64,000 nt of DNA from Tetrapyrgos nigripes (taxonomy: Eukaryota; Basidiomycota; Agaricomycetes; Agaricales; Campanellaceae). The translations under genes were made by a program, and so were the position numbers. The stretch lies in assembly GCA_013368315.1 (NCBI GenBank), contig JAACJM010000189.1:62001-126000 (forward strand), written 5' to 3'. The notes under the pieces are model-generated. The model saw nothing but the letters and a program-made list of their open reading frames with translations. It was not told where the DNA came from and did no database searches. Positions 1-10,587 of the stretch are shown here, in pieces. Each line of letters opens with the position of its first letter. The stretch's first letter is position 1.

Positions 1-3000
1 AAAAAGTAGTAAGTGTGAGTCAAGTACAGCATCTAAGCAGTGTAGTAATACACAGGAATACACAGTAAAAATGAAATAGACACAAGAAGAGGATGCACAA
101 AGCTGAAGTATTGATAGGGGCAAATGACATCATATCACATGAATGATATTCATAAACCCAAGTGTCTTGTGCTGAGAGGAGTGGCATAGGGGAATATGGG
201 ACAAATATAGATACTGTAAAACTGTCATGACGTCTATATTTGGTACTATTTATTTCTTCTTATCTCCGTATCCTCAGATCTTTATACCATATGACTCTTG
301 TTCCACATGCTACGCACTGGACCTTTCATTTCTCTGATACAGCTTTGATACAGCTTCTTGACAGCTTCCTTTACAGCTTTCCTTACAGCCTCCCTTACAG
401 CTTTACTTTTACATATATAAACCCTGTCCTGGCACCTGGTTCCCTATCTCGACCTCTTTGTCATTGGGACCAGGTGTGTATTCCCCTTTTCATTACTTCT
501 TTCACCTTTACTGATGGACACCGTAGTTCCAGTACTTACTGCTGTCTGTTAGTCGAGTCGAGCCTGTAGCTCCTCATTATCACTATCTAAGTGCTCGCCT
601 CTTTGTGACAAAAATGGTATCTTAGTGGTTTCGCTACAATCATGTACTACCAAAGTCATGACCCCCACACCAACGATCTCATTAATTCCTTGCATCCTAG
701 ATACCCTGCTCTTTCTGGCTAAGCTCTGTAAAATTCCCATTCTTTCTCTACATTTATTATGTCTGCATTCTACAAGTTTTGTATTTCTTACCCATTTTCT
801 CCTTCATTATGTCTTTTTGTGATTACTTATACCCTTTGCGTCTTTTCTTATGAGCTTCTGTCTTCCTTGCACTCATTTCAGTCTCCATTTACCTTCCATG
901 ACCAGTCCAAACCACTTCAACTCATACTTACTCAATATTGTACATAAACCTAGTACAAGTACAAAATAGATCAAGTTGTTCATCCTCCAACTTCACAGTG
1001 TAAGTTCCTATCCTAATCAGCCCTATCCAAGCCCACTCAGCCCTATTCCAACTATCCAGCTCATTCTTAGAAAGTTGTTCTTCACCCTCGACAATATATG
1101 ACCAAATTCTCAGATGAGGTCTTTCCTGATGCTACACCCTTGCTGTTTCAATCATATTGGCCAGTATCAGCCATAGTTGATAGATCAGTACCACCATGCA
1201 CCTCTAGACAGTTTCTCAGACTTACTGTGGTTCAAGGAGTTTTCTCTTTAGGTTTAATTCTCTCGCATCAATACAAGCCATAAAGTTAGTACAGGTTGAA
1301 AATTGAGATGGAGTGCAAATTGGTGCAAAGGTACCTACAGTTTATGTACTGGTCCATCAACTCAGATTAAGCCAAGATCTCCACCTTACTCGCAAGCTTT
1401 GCAAAATAAGTAATAGGCAAAACCAGGGGCAAATGCCTCCATCAAAATGTGAAGATTGTGAATGAGCAGTAGGGCCTTGTAGATACAAATGTATGTACTA
1501 GTAGTTTGAATGATTTATATAGGGTGGGTTGGGTGGGCAGAAAAAAAGTGTGAGCAAAGTCTGGGACTCAGGAGGAAGTCAAACTGAGGAATCACGATGA
1601 TACGCCTGCCAAAAACTCGACTAGAACGAGTTAAAAAGCGTACATATATCAAGTATACGGATATATTATGTCTGTTTACTAGGGAATAAGGACTGAAGCG
1701 AGCCCAATCTATCAGTTAAAGTGATTCTAGAGGCAACGTTCACGAGCGCGATACGAAATAAGGATAAGTAGCCTCGAGAGGATGGTACATAAGTCCCTCA
1801 AGCTACTAAGTTCGATGTTCGAGTACTAGACTGCTCGTATACGTTTATACGTACATACCCAAGGCACTTGTTCACGAGTAGCCACCTCACGAGTAGTATA
1901 AGTACGCGTTACCTCTATTCACGATCCATGGGATTACCAATGTGACATAGACTCAAGAAGATAAGATACAAGACTAAAGGAGATGAATGATAACAAGGAG
2001 AAACCTCAGATAGGTGCCTTCACGAAGTATCCCGGAGACATTCCGATAGTTCGTGAACCTGGTTAGATCTACTCAAGCTAAAGCTAAGATCGTCGTGATG
2101 TTGCCAAATGATCAAGATCTACCTCACCCCTCCTAAAGACACCAAAGAAGATAGTTCCGACGGATCTAGAGACTTACTGAGGCCCTCTAGAGGACTCTAG
2201 TAGGGATGGAGATATCGGAACCTATGAAAGACCGCTCGCGAGCATTGGAAGAGGTTCGCATGTGATACCCAATGAGGTTACCGGTACGAGTACCGCTCTA
2301 GACCTCCATTACCAAGAAGCTAGCATGTGCTACATATACCCTGGCCCTCTCACGAGGACTCTGTACATATTCTGATTGGACGATTCATGTAAATACTGTT
2401 CGCGTATCTCTCTCCTTAGTTACTTTCATTCAATCTCTCGTGTTTCACTATATAATATTGCGGACTTTAAATAATATTAGCTACTGTACAGTTCTAGGAC
2501 CTCTAGAGTATAAAAGGACGAAGTACTCGTAGCTAGAAAACCAGATTAGTACTCGCGTGTATTGCTGCGGATTCTGGATAACTCTCGAGAGAAGATTAGG
2601 TCTCTCGCTTGCCCAGGCCAGCTTTATATCAATAGGAATTTCTACAAAAACCCAAAACTTTAAAGACTCGAACATTAGTTCACCCTAAGACAAAGATTGT
2701 TGTGATTGCATTGGCATATTGGCCCCATATTGTGTTTATTGAACTTAGGCATATTGGCCTCATTGTGTTATTGAAGATCTAGGCAATTGGCCTCTTATTG
2801 TGTTTATCTCGAAGTCAAGAAGACTGTCAATTGTGACCATTGTTATTGTTGAACCCCCTATTGTTCCCCAATCGGTTCTAGAGCCATTTACCTTTAAGCT
2901 ACACAAGTTATACGAGTGTTCTGCCACTTTGGATCACCTCGCATTATATAGCAGGATTGGTGTTTGTGTGTTTTTTTGGTGTTGTTAGCTTCGATCTTCG

Positions 3001-3890
3001 AAGCTATTAGCATTATCCACTAGCCAGCCTATTAACGAACTAGACAAGGATATATAATTGACAGATTATACTGGTCTACAATGGGCATCCACTGCAGACC
3101 ACAGCACCACTACATCTGATCCTTGGAAAGGAGTTGAAACAAATAAATTGCAAACTTGCAAGAAATAAATGAAATGATGTATAGATGTCAGAAAGAAGTA
3201 TTGAATGAGGCTCCACTTGCTATTTGCAGAGGCCTCCGAAGGTGCAAGCACCTACATCAAATTCTCATGGCCCATAATGTAATAAAGGACTCTTAAGCAT
3301 GAATAAGTTGTAGATCTAGGGAAATATCAAGGCCATACTACTACATAGCATGGATTGTGCAAGGTATGAGGTCTCTTCTGGCAGGTACTGTTCATGAGAA
3401 AAATATGGTTATTGCTGGCTGGTCATGCCATCAACATAGGGGTGCTCGTATGGCTCCTACAAGGACATTTAACTACTTACTCTTTGAGCTTGTATGTATA
3501 ATGATTAGCGACTTTGAAAGCTATTGCTGAACAACACAAAACCATGGGACTTCATGCCTAGTGTCCCAGGGTCATTTGGATGATGCAGTCTTTGCAGGTT
3601 GAGGTGCATACTAGGTACCTGTTGTTCATATTCCTTTCCTTTAAGTGAACCGACCAGTCACATGTACCTACAATATTTTACTAAGGATATATAATTCCCT
3701 GCAACGTGTACATGGGTGTCAGGGGTCCAATTTTCATATCAGTGCTGCTGACTGATTGGCAGAACTGCTTAAAGTGAGTGAGGCTCTCTGGGGTGAGTGA
3801 GGCCTTCCAGGTTTCCATACGAATCTGCCTTATGCAGCAGATTCAGTATATGCTTTGCTCCTACCTTCTATCTCATCTGACGCTTGCACC
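1..3890. other. Gene-poor stretch, no supported gene
   Basis: I see no reading frame with recognisable protein features and no convincing exon chain here. The stretch 1600-2450 is rich in short palindromic words built on tctaga, ctcgag and gtacgag, and a TATAAAAGG word sits near 2510. This could be the remnant of a retroelement LTR, but I could not find a matching second copy in the window. A degenerate tandem repeat at 2713-2814 is listed separately. Confidence 0.5.
2713..2814. repeat. Degenerate tandem repeat, about 35-bp unit, three copies
   Basis: Three successive units each begin GGCA.ATTGGCC and continue through ATTGTGTTTATT-like sequence; they start near 2713, 2748 and 2782. The copies differ by substitutions and one- or two-base indels, so this is an old local duplication. 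No function is evident. Confidence 0.7.
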
Positions 3891-3969
3891 TAGAATGTGT
3901 ACATCTTTTTGCCTTTTCTCTCGCTCAAAACACATCTTTCACCTCAAAATCCCATTCACTCGTTCCTCA

Positions 3970-5572
3970 TGGCACCTCCCATCATTCCACCCAAACCACA
4001 CATACTTTTGATACCCAAGTTTGCCTCAATACCTTTCATCCCAAAAAACAAATTTGCTTTGTTTTTAAGCAGCCAGAATATGCTTCAGCTGCTATTTTGT
4101 CTCCCATCTCCAACTCCTAACAATCCCAACATGCCTCTTTGGAACTGGGGAACGTCAAAACGCACTGAGGATTTTGACATGTCCAAGAGATGTACACATA
4201 CCAACCCACGAGTCATAGCAGCCCTCAAGGCTGCTCCTCTAGAGGTCAGGCTCCATAGGAATGCCAACATCAAGAAGGCCAACATTGCTTGGGGTCAAAA
4301 ATGTCTTGAGCACCTTGAAGACCCCAGCAAACCTGATGGCTCTGACACAGTGTCCTTGATCACGATAGAGGACTGTGAATACCAGGACATCCAAAAATTG
4401 AAGACGTGGAGAGAAATGTGGGGCAATCTCCTCAGTTCCCAATTCCATTTCTGGGCCAACAAGGAGGATGAGAAGGAGAAGAGAGAGGAGGAGGAGAGAG
4501 AAGTGCAAAAGATGCAGAGAGAGAGGGAACACGCAGCCTGGTTACAGGAACAAGCTAACCGCCAATGTCAATGCCAACACCAACACCAATGCCAATCCCA
4601 ACAGAGCCAATACCCCATCTGTCTCTAAAGACCCAACCATTGCTCCAGTCTTCATCCCTGTCAAGAAGACCCCTGGACAACCGGTAGCTATCAAATACCC
4701 TTGACTTCTCAAGATCATGGCTAATCATTTCCACATTCCCCTTCCTTTCTTTACAATGGATAACCTTGTCAAATTTATGCAAATGGGATCATCCATCCCT
4801 ACCAAACAATGGTGTAATGCAGAGTCCAGTGCTAAGGAGATAGTAGTGGACCTAGAGATGTTAGGAAGTAAACTGAAGTTGGCTCCTGCTGATGACCCTA
4901 CTGAGGGTCTTCAACACCATGAGGCCATCCAGGCTTTAGACCACTATTACAATTTTATGGCTAGTAGGGATCCAGGTGGCCCAGATGGTATCCCTTATGC
5001 TCAGTTCTATCAGAAACATGGCACCTTCTTTATTCACCAACCCAACTCCTATGACATCTATAAGTGGTGGAAGCTGATTGAGAAGGGGCTTAGGCAGGAT
5101 TGGGAAAACTTCCACATTGATTTTGACAAGGCAGTGTATGCCTCAAAATACTGGGAAGCACAGACCTCAAAAAAGACTGAAACTCTGATTGCTGAGGCAA
5201 TAGCAAGTAGCTGTCTACCTTCAAGTGGCCCCATCTGTACCCCCCCTTCCATGTCATCAGTCAGACAGCAGCCCTTTCCAGCAGGCAGCAAGGAGAAGAA
5301 GGGTCCTTTCTGCTGCCTCACCTGTGGCAGCCTCAGCCATGCCATCACCCAGCACCCTTCCAACCAGGGCACCAAGTGGGCTTGCATTGAGAACTGATCC
5401 CTCTTCACCCCTAACAACAAGCAAATCTGTCTTGGTTTCAGCATCTTTGGCACTAAGAAGGGTACAGGGTGCTGCAAGGAATGTGCCCATGAGCACGTCT
5501 GTTCCTTCTGTGGAAGTCCCAACCACCATGCCTTTGCTTTCCACCGTGAATGCACCATCGCCTCTACCTGAA
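3970..5572 (+). pseudogene. gag-like ORF of DIRS-like element 1, broken
   Basis: The frame is open from about 3897 to 4628, with an ATG at 3970 and another at 4131. It encodes a charged helical segment (a KEDEKEKREEEEREVQ-type run). At about 4550-4570 the sensible reading moves to the +1 frame, which is then interrupted by TGA at 4702, resumes at 4717, and is stopped again by TGA at 5395. The continuation in the same frame has a dense cysteine/histidine patch (CCKECAHEHVCSFCGSPNHH) before a final TGA at about 5569. This resembles the C-rich, probably nucleic-acid-binding tail of DIRS gag proteins. Several of the stops would arise by a C to T change from CGA, which is an inference. Function is assigned by position before the RT and by the finger-like patch only. 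Confidence 0.65.
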
Positions 5573-5889
5573 CGAACAGTTCACCCATTTCCTATTGAGA
5601 TGACTGAAAACTCCTCATCCACATTTCTTGATTCCCTGGAGAATGCTCTTTCCCTCCCTTACCATGACTTCTCTGGCTCTATACACTATCAACTTCCCCT
5701 CCACAATTCATCTCCCAATCATAATAACATATTTAATCACATTGTTACGCCATATGACACAGACACTTTCAAAGTAGCTATCAGCCAACATGGCCTCTCT
5801 CTCATACCCCTTTCTTGTTAACAACCTTCACAATGGCTTCCTGATTGGGGGACTGCCCATCTTGGATTGATCTTATGTCCACCACAACC

Positions 5890-6977
5890 ACTTCACATGT
5901 CATGAGCATCCCCAAGTCATAGCCAACTACATTAAGGGAGAAGTGGACACAGGCCGCTTTTCAGGTCCTTATATGTTGCAGGAGGTCAAGACTATACTAT
6001 GAGGCCCTGTCCTAGTCTCTCCTCTCATTGTAGCAATTTCTGAGCATGGCCCAGGGTTACCACCGAAGTTCAGAGTCTGTTGTCATTTCTCTGAGGAGGC
6101 ACAAGAGCAGCCTTCAGTTAACTCTTACATTAAGAAAGAGCATTTCCCTACCCACTTTGATACTGCTGCTAGAGTTGCAGATATGGTAAGTCATTCTGTT
6201 CATATACCCTGTATGTCCTCTGTTATACCCTGTTACACCCTGCACCCTACCCTGTTATACCCTGCACCCTGCCCTGTTATACCCTGCTACACCTTTACTT
6301 ACTTACCCACCCTGCTATAGGTTGCCTCTGCTCCTGCTGGAACCAAAATCTGCACCCTTGACCTTGAAAAGTTTCATAGAACTTGCCCTGCCCTTCCCCA
6401 TCATAAACCCTTCTTGGTTGTTTGGGGTGAGGACTCCTTCTTTTACATCGATCACTGTGTTCCTTTTGGTACAGCTTCTGCCAGCAGCAATGCTGGTATG
6501 ATTGGTAATGCTATTGTAGATATTTGGCATGCTTGTAGTGTTAGGCTGATTGCACACTATGAAGATAACTTCACAGTGCTCAATGAACTGGTCTTGACTT
6601 TATTCTTGGCAGATAGATCTGTGCAATATCAGTATCCTTATAAAAAGGCCCTGATGTTGAAGCAGATTGAGGATCTCAGAGCACCCTGGCATATGAAGGA
6701 CAAGAGAGATGATGAATTTGACTTCATCACCGTTTTCATCGGATTCCTTTGGGACTTGGTGCTAAAGCGTGTCTCCTTGCTGGAGGAGAAACACCTCAAG
6801 TACTTCACTCGTATAGACAAACACCATCAATGCCAACTCAAGATCATTGAAAAAATCCATGGTACACTATGTCATTGCTCCTTTATCTATCTATCCTTTT
6901 CTGTCAGTACAGCAGACTCAGCACCAAGCACCTTCTGTATGTCAAGCTTTTGTCAAGCAATGAACCAGTGCCCATGA
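5890..6977 (+). pseudogene. Reverse transcriptase of DIRS-like element 1, broken
   Basis: Coding sequence is readable from about 5903 (IANYIKGEVDTGRFSGPYML), is interrupted by TGA at 6000-6002, then runs to ATG at 6183-6185 where a GT-AG intron (6186-6320) begins. After the intron it continues through the finger/palm blocks CTLDLEKFHRTCP and PFGTASASSNAGMI to HYEDNF and FIGFLWDL. The RT would copy element RNA into DNA. The second acidic residue of the catalytic pair is Asn (EDN), expected to abolish or weaken activity. Downstream of about 6870 a second possible intron starts and the frame becomes uninterpretable. Confidence 0.75.
6186..6320 (+). repeat. Putative intron of a retroelement RT, filled with a CCCTGTTATA minisatellite
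   Basis: Bounded by gtaagt and ctgctatag, it joins two parts of the RT in frame. From about 6213 to 6290 it is a run of imperfect repeats of CCCTGTTATA and CCCTGCA. A spliceable intron in an element that moves through RNA is unusual, so it may be needed by the element or may have been acquired late. Confidence 0.6.
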
Positions 6978-7343
6978 CCCACATCTACCTCTTCAGAGTC
7001 AATAATTGCTTTTTGTGTAATGGGGGTGAGGACTTGTACCCACCACAGTATACAGTGGCATGCGCCAACATGTTAGGAGATGTCAAGACTGCCAATGGAA
7101 GACAGGTGGCCACTGGCAGCAGCAATGTTGCTTCAACATTTGTACCCTTTTGTACTGTGATGTCAGTGTCTTGGTGTGCCAGAAATAAATCAAAAGTCAA
7201 GTTGGAATTACTCCAGAGTTAATCCTCAGAACAACTTCCTACTTTCCACACTGCCATTGACACTGGAGTGATTATGAATATGAAAATTGAAGTCATCACG
7301 GGTTGTGATTCAGGTGGCCTGACTGACCATGACGCTACTCATA

Positions 7344-7593
7344 CACTGCAGACAGCCATTGATATTTGTAGGCATTTTTGTTAGGACTTAAATTACAAAA
7401 TTTTCGCACGATTTCTAGGCTGATAAAAGTCAAAGTATTTGCCACTGAAATGCCAGCTTTAAATGGAAAGCTGGCATTTCAGTGGCAAATAGTGGCAAAT
7501 AATTTGACTGTTATCAGCCTAGAAATCATGCTAAAAATTTGTAATTTAAGTCCCAACAAAACTGCCTGCAAATATCAATGGCCACCCACAGTG
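7344..7593. mobile_element. Palindromic MITE with CACTG...CAGTG ends
   Basis: This 250-bp segment is almost one large inverted repeat: the arm starting GGCCATTGATATTTG near 7355 reappears reverse-complemented up to about 7582, with arms of about 110 bp meeting at AAAGCTGGC near 7468. The outer ends are CACTG and CAGTG, and the flanks are ATA on both sides (7341-7343 and 7594-7596). A 3-bp duplication and CACTG ends match the CACTA (EnSpm-like) superfamily; the small size and foldback form make it a non-autonomous MITE. It lies just past the readable end of DIRS-like element 1. Confidence 0.75.
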
Positions 7594-7842
7594 ATAATAA
7601 GAAATTTGATATATCCCAAGTGTAACTGTAACTAGTCCATGATCTGTAGTTGAGTCTGCATGTTTGACTAGTTTGCTGCTTCAGTGTTATGTATTTATTA
7701 ATACTTGATGGTTGTGCAACTTGAAAATCCAGTGTCAGTATGTGTAGCAGTAAGACCATAGGAAGTAATGTGTGTTTTCAGATGTAGTAACCAAGGGGAG
7801 TCATGTGTACCCCTCGGCTTTTCTCTTCCTCGTCACTTCTTC

Positions 7843-8024
7843 TGAGAACCTGCTGTACGAGCAGGAACATGAAAGATGAGCGGGAGGAGGATCAGACGAG
7901 AAAGAATCTAGAACACGTCGTGATTGAAGATAAAGTAAAAAGATTAAGTTACAAGATGTAGTGTGACTAGTATATATAGTATTGTAATGATCATGTGATC
8001 GTGTAACCTCACAACACGTTTACA
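7843..8024 (-). repeat. 3' LTR of the Gypsy element
   Basis: 182 bp, matching the 5' LTR at all but four positions (three transitions near 7870-7871 and 7995, and one C/G transversion near 8008). It ends exactly next to the polypurine tract. Confidence 0.95.
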
Positions 8025-8036
8025 CTCCTCCCCGTT
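8025..8036 (-). other. Polypurine tract of the Gypsy element
   Basis: On the minus strand this is AACGGGGAGGAG, directly abutting the TG end of the 3' LTR. That is the expected place and composition for the plus-strand DNA primer of an LTR retrotransposon. Confidence 0.8.
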
Positions 8037-8127
8037 CTGAAGCAAAATGTAGTGTGTAATGAGCAATGAAGCACGAAATGACAATGGAAAGGAAAAAAAA
8101 AAATTTGTTATTATCTGTTGAGATCAA

Positions 8128-10563
8128 TTAATTAGTAGGTCGAGGAATCTCATCATTGAACATTTCCTCAGGACCGGCACCACCCCGTTTAGCCCATTCA
8201 TCAATGCATTCACAATCGCGTATTGATGAGAAGGGAACCCATTCGTCACCTTCAGGACCTTCACCTACCCACCTAACCAAGAATTGCCACCCACGCCCGT
8301 GTCTGCGCGAGTCAATAACATGGTCGATGAAATGTTCTGCTTTTCCATTCACGAGGACAGGGTCCGGTGCCAGAATCCGAGCACGACCAGGAAACTCGTT
8401 GTTGTCATTGGGAATGAAGGCTTTCAACTGCGCCACATAAAACATAGGAAAAACTTTAGGCATGTTGTGCAAATCCAGGGTGTACGAGTCCGTCTCTGGA
8501 TGAGTTTTAACAACCTTGTAGGGTCCGTCAAACCTGGGAAAAAACTTAGCCACCCGATTCTGACCTGCCTGCGCGTATTGTCGCCTGCGGTTCGCTGTCG
8601 ACAACATCACCATATCTCCTTCCTTGAACTTAGGTGGCGAACCTCGGTGTTTATCCGCTTGAACGGCTTGTTGAGTCTTTGCCGCGAACAAGGCATCACG
8701 AGCATCCTGCTCTATGGTCAACATCCTTTCCAGGAATTCTCGAACACTAAATTCCTCTGCGTTCTCAGGCTCGGCTTGTGGGGTCAGAGGAGGCAGGATG
8801 CGTGGAGAACGTCCTGTTTTAAGTTGGAACATAGACATTCTGATACTGGAGTTCTCTGCATTCATAATGTCGAAACGGACCTTGGGGAGGGCCTTGACCC
8901 AACCCTTCTGTTGTCGCGAAACGTAGTACTGTAAGGCCTGGTTAATCGTCTTATTAGATCGTTCAGAGGACCTGTCCGTTTCAGGATGGAAGGCGGACGA
9001 CATCTTCAGTTTCACACCCATCAACATCGTGAAGGTGTTCCAAAACTTAGAAATAAATAGCTTGTCCCTGTCTGAAACCAGTTCCACCGGTAATCCATTC
9101 TCACAATACCATTTGTTGAAAAACAAGACGGCGCACTGTTCTGCGGAAATGTCCGTGCGCGTAGGTACGATCTGGAGATCAGCACCTAGTCTGTCAGTCA
9201 TGGACAGAATGCAATTGAATCCTTCGTCTTCAGGAAGAGGACCAATGAAATCCAACGCGACACTGTCGAGTCGAGCTTCAGGTACACGCAGCGGATGAAG
9301 AGGACCCTTGGGGTTCTTTGCGGTATTTCCTTTATTACGCTGGCAATCCTGACACGAAGGAATGTATGAACCAATCAGGTTTTTACGCATGTTTGGCCAG
9401 TAGTACGAGTCGCGTAGGAACGCGTAGCATTTGTCACCACCGAAATGACCAGTACTGTCGTGGGCCAGTCGGTAAAGAGTCTCCCTCAAGTTGCCTGTCG
9501 ACGGAATAACTAACCTGTTTGAGACATACCACAGGCTGTTGCGTTTCTCTATACCTGCTGGTAAAGCAGGAAGCTCTGTGAGCTTCTTTACAAACTCATC
9601 AGTCTGGTAGCCTTTCTTAATCGCGTCTAAAAATTCAACATCGACAGAGGTAGACAGCACAGGTGCGATACATGCACGCCGCCAGAGTGCAGATGTACCC
9701 TTAGGACGAGATGGTGGTGATTCACCTGGCAAGGAACCTGGTGCAATGCGAGATAAGGCGTCTGCTCCGGTGTTCTCATCTCCGGGTAGATATGAGATGT
9801 CCAAGTCATACTGACTCAAAAACTCTTGCCACCGAATCTGCCGGGTACTAAGATCCTTCTGGCCATAAAAATTCGTCAAGGTACGATGATCCGTGAGTAC
9901 GTATACTTTCATGCCAATACAATCCGCTCTCCATTTCTTTAGCGCACGAATAACGGCCAGCAATTCCTTTTCATGGACTGGATAATTCAGTTCAGCACCT
10001 GAAAGCTGAGCAGAGTCGAAACCGACAGGTCTCACAGATTTGAGGTCACTACCCCAAGCCAAGATCGCGCCAGTGTGCCAATTACTGGCGTCGCAAATCA
10101 AAAATATCTTGTTGTCCCCAGGATTCACATGGTCAATTGTTGTCAGTGCTGCACGTTCGACAACCAGTTCTTTAATCCTCACGAAGGCCTTTTCGTGGTC
10201 AGAGGACCACTCTGGGAAGTTCTTATTACATTCCTTCCTTGTTAACGGAGTCAGTGCACGTGTATACTCAGCCAGGTTATCTAGGTAACCCGCAATGAAC
10301 CTGACCATCCCTAGGAATCGGCGCACCGCAGCAGCAGAATGAGGTCTCGGAAAATGCAGTACTGCGTCGCATTTGCCCGATTGAGCCTCCATGCCTCTAC
10401 ACGAGATGTGATGACCCAGGAAGTCAATTTCTAACTGGAAAAACTTGCACTTCTTTGGGTTACAATACAGCTTGTTCACTTTAAGCGCAGCGAGAATTAA
10501 TTCAACATGTCGTGCATGTTCGTTTTCGTCCTTTGACCAAATGATAATATCATCCAGGTACAC
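8128..10563 (-). CDS. Gypsy pol remainder: RT palm, RNase H, integrase, chromodomain
   Basis: 811 codons, opening at the catalytic YLDD box. It then holds the RT thumb, an RNase H domain (ICDASNWHTG, a Glu in AELNYPVHEKELLA, TDHRTL), and an integrase with an HHCC zinc domain (HDSTGHFGG to CQDC) and a DDE core (DFIGPLP, SDRDK, SERSNK, near residues 438, 498 and 532). A chromodomain (IDHVIDSRRHGRGWQFLVRW) lies near residue 750, followed by a short tail. The chromodomain probably directs integration to marked chromatin, as known for chromoviruses. The listed start at 10563 is a GTG inside the frame, not a true start: the frame runs upstream for eight codons to the TGA at 10588-10590. All catalytic residues I could check are present. 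Confidence 0.95.
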   Translation of the reverse strand: MYLDDIIIWSKDENEHARHVELILAALKVNKLYCNPKKCKFFQLEIDFLGHHISCRGMEAQSGKCDAVLHFPRPHSAAAVRRFLGMVRFIAGYLDNLAEYTRALTPLTRKECNKNFPEWSSDHEKAFVRIKELVVERAALTTIDHVNPGDNKIFLICDASNWHTGAILAWGSDLKSVRPVGFDSAQLSGAELNYPVHEKELLAVIRALKKWRADCIGMKVYVLTDHRTLTNFYGQKDLSTRQIRWQEFLSQYDLDISYLPGDENTGADALSRIAPGSLPGESPPSRPKGTSALWRRACIAPVLSTSVDVEFLDAIKKGYQTDEFVKKLTELPALPAGIEKRNSLWYVSNRLVIPSTGNLRETLYRLAHDSTGHFGGDKCYAFLRDSYYWPNMRKNLIGSYIPSCQDCQRNKGNTAKNPKGPLHPLRVPEARLDSVALDFIGPLPEDEGFNCILSMTDRLGADLQIVPTRTDISAEQCAVLFFNKWYCENGLPVELVSDRDKLFISKFWNTFTMLMGVKLKMSSAFHPETDRSSERSNKTINQALQYYVSRQQKGWVKALPKVRFDIMNAENSSIRMSMFQLKTGRSPRILPPLTPQAEPENAEEFSVREFLERMLTIEQDARDALFAAKTQQAVQADKHRGSPPKFKEGDMVMLSTANRRRQYAQAGQNRVAKFFPRFDGPYKVVKTHPETDSYTLDLHNMPKVFPMFYVAQLKAFIPNDNNEFPGRARILAPDPVLVNGKAEHFIDHVIDSRRHGRGWQFLVRWVGEGPEGDEWVPFSSIRDCECIDEWAKRGGAGPEEMFNDEIPRPTN

Positions 10564-10587
10564 ATGACAGAACTTTCCAATGAATTC

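Larger units (their letters stand above)
3890..7230 (+). mobile_element. Decayed DIRS-like (tyrosine-recombinase type) retroelement, copy 1
   Basis: A string of broken plus-strand frames encodes, in order, a gag-like protein with a cysteine-rich tail (about 3970-5570) and a reverse transcriptase (about 5890-6870). The RT frame has the PFGTASASSNAGMI block, a YEDN box where the catalytic acidic pair lies, and an IGFLWDL block, all typical of fungal DIRS-group enzymes and unlike the Gypsy enzyme next door. No RNase H or tyrosine recombinase could be read downstream, so the 3' part is missing or unrecognisable. Ends were not found; the limits given are those of recognisable coding sequence. The stops are described under the two pseudogene entries. 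Confidence 0.75.

Noticed and set aside
4085..5588. Minus-strand frames opposite the gag-like region (up to 176 residues)
   Set aside because: Shadows of the plus-strand DIRS gag frame, which has the recognisable cysteine patch and continues into RT.
6213..6290. CRISPR-like array
   Set aside because: Short imperfect minisatellite units without spacers, in eukaryotic DNA.
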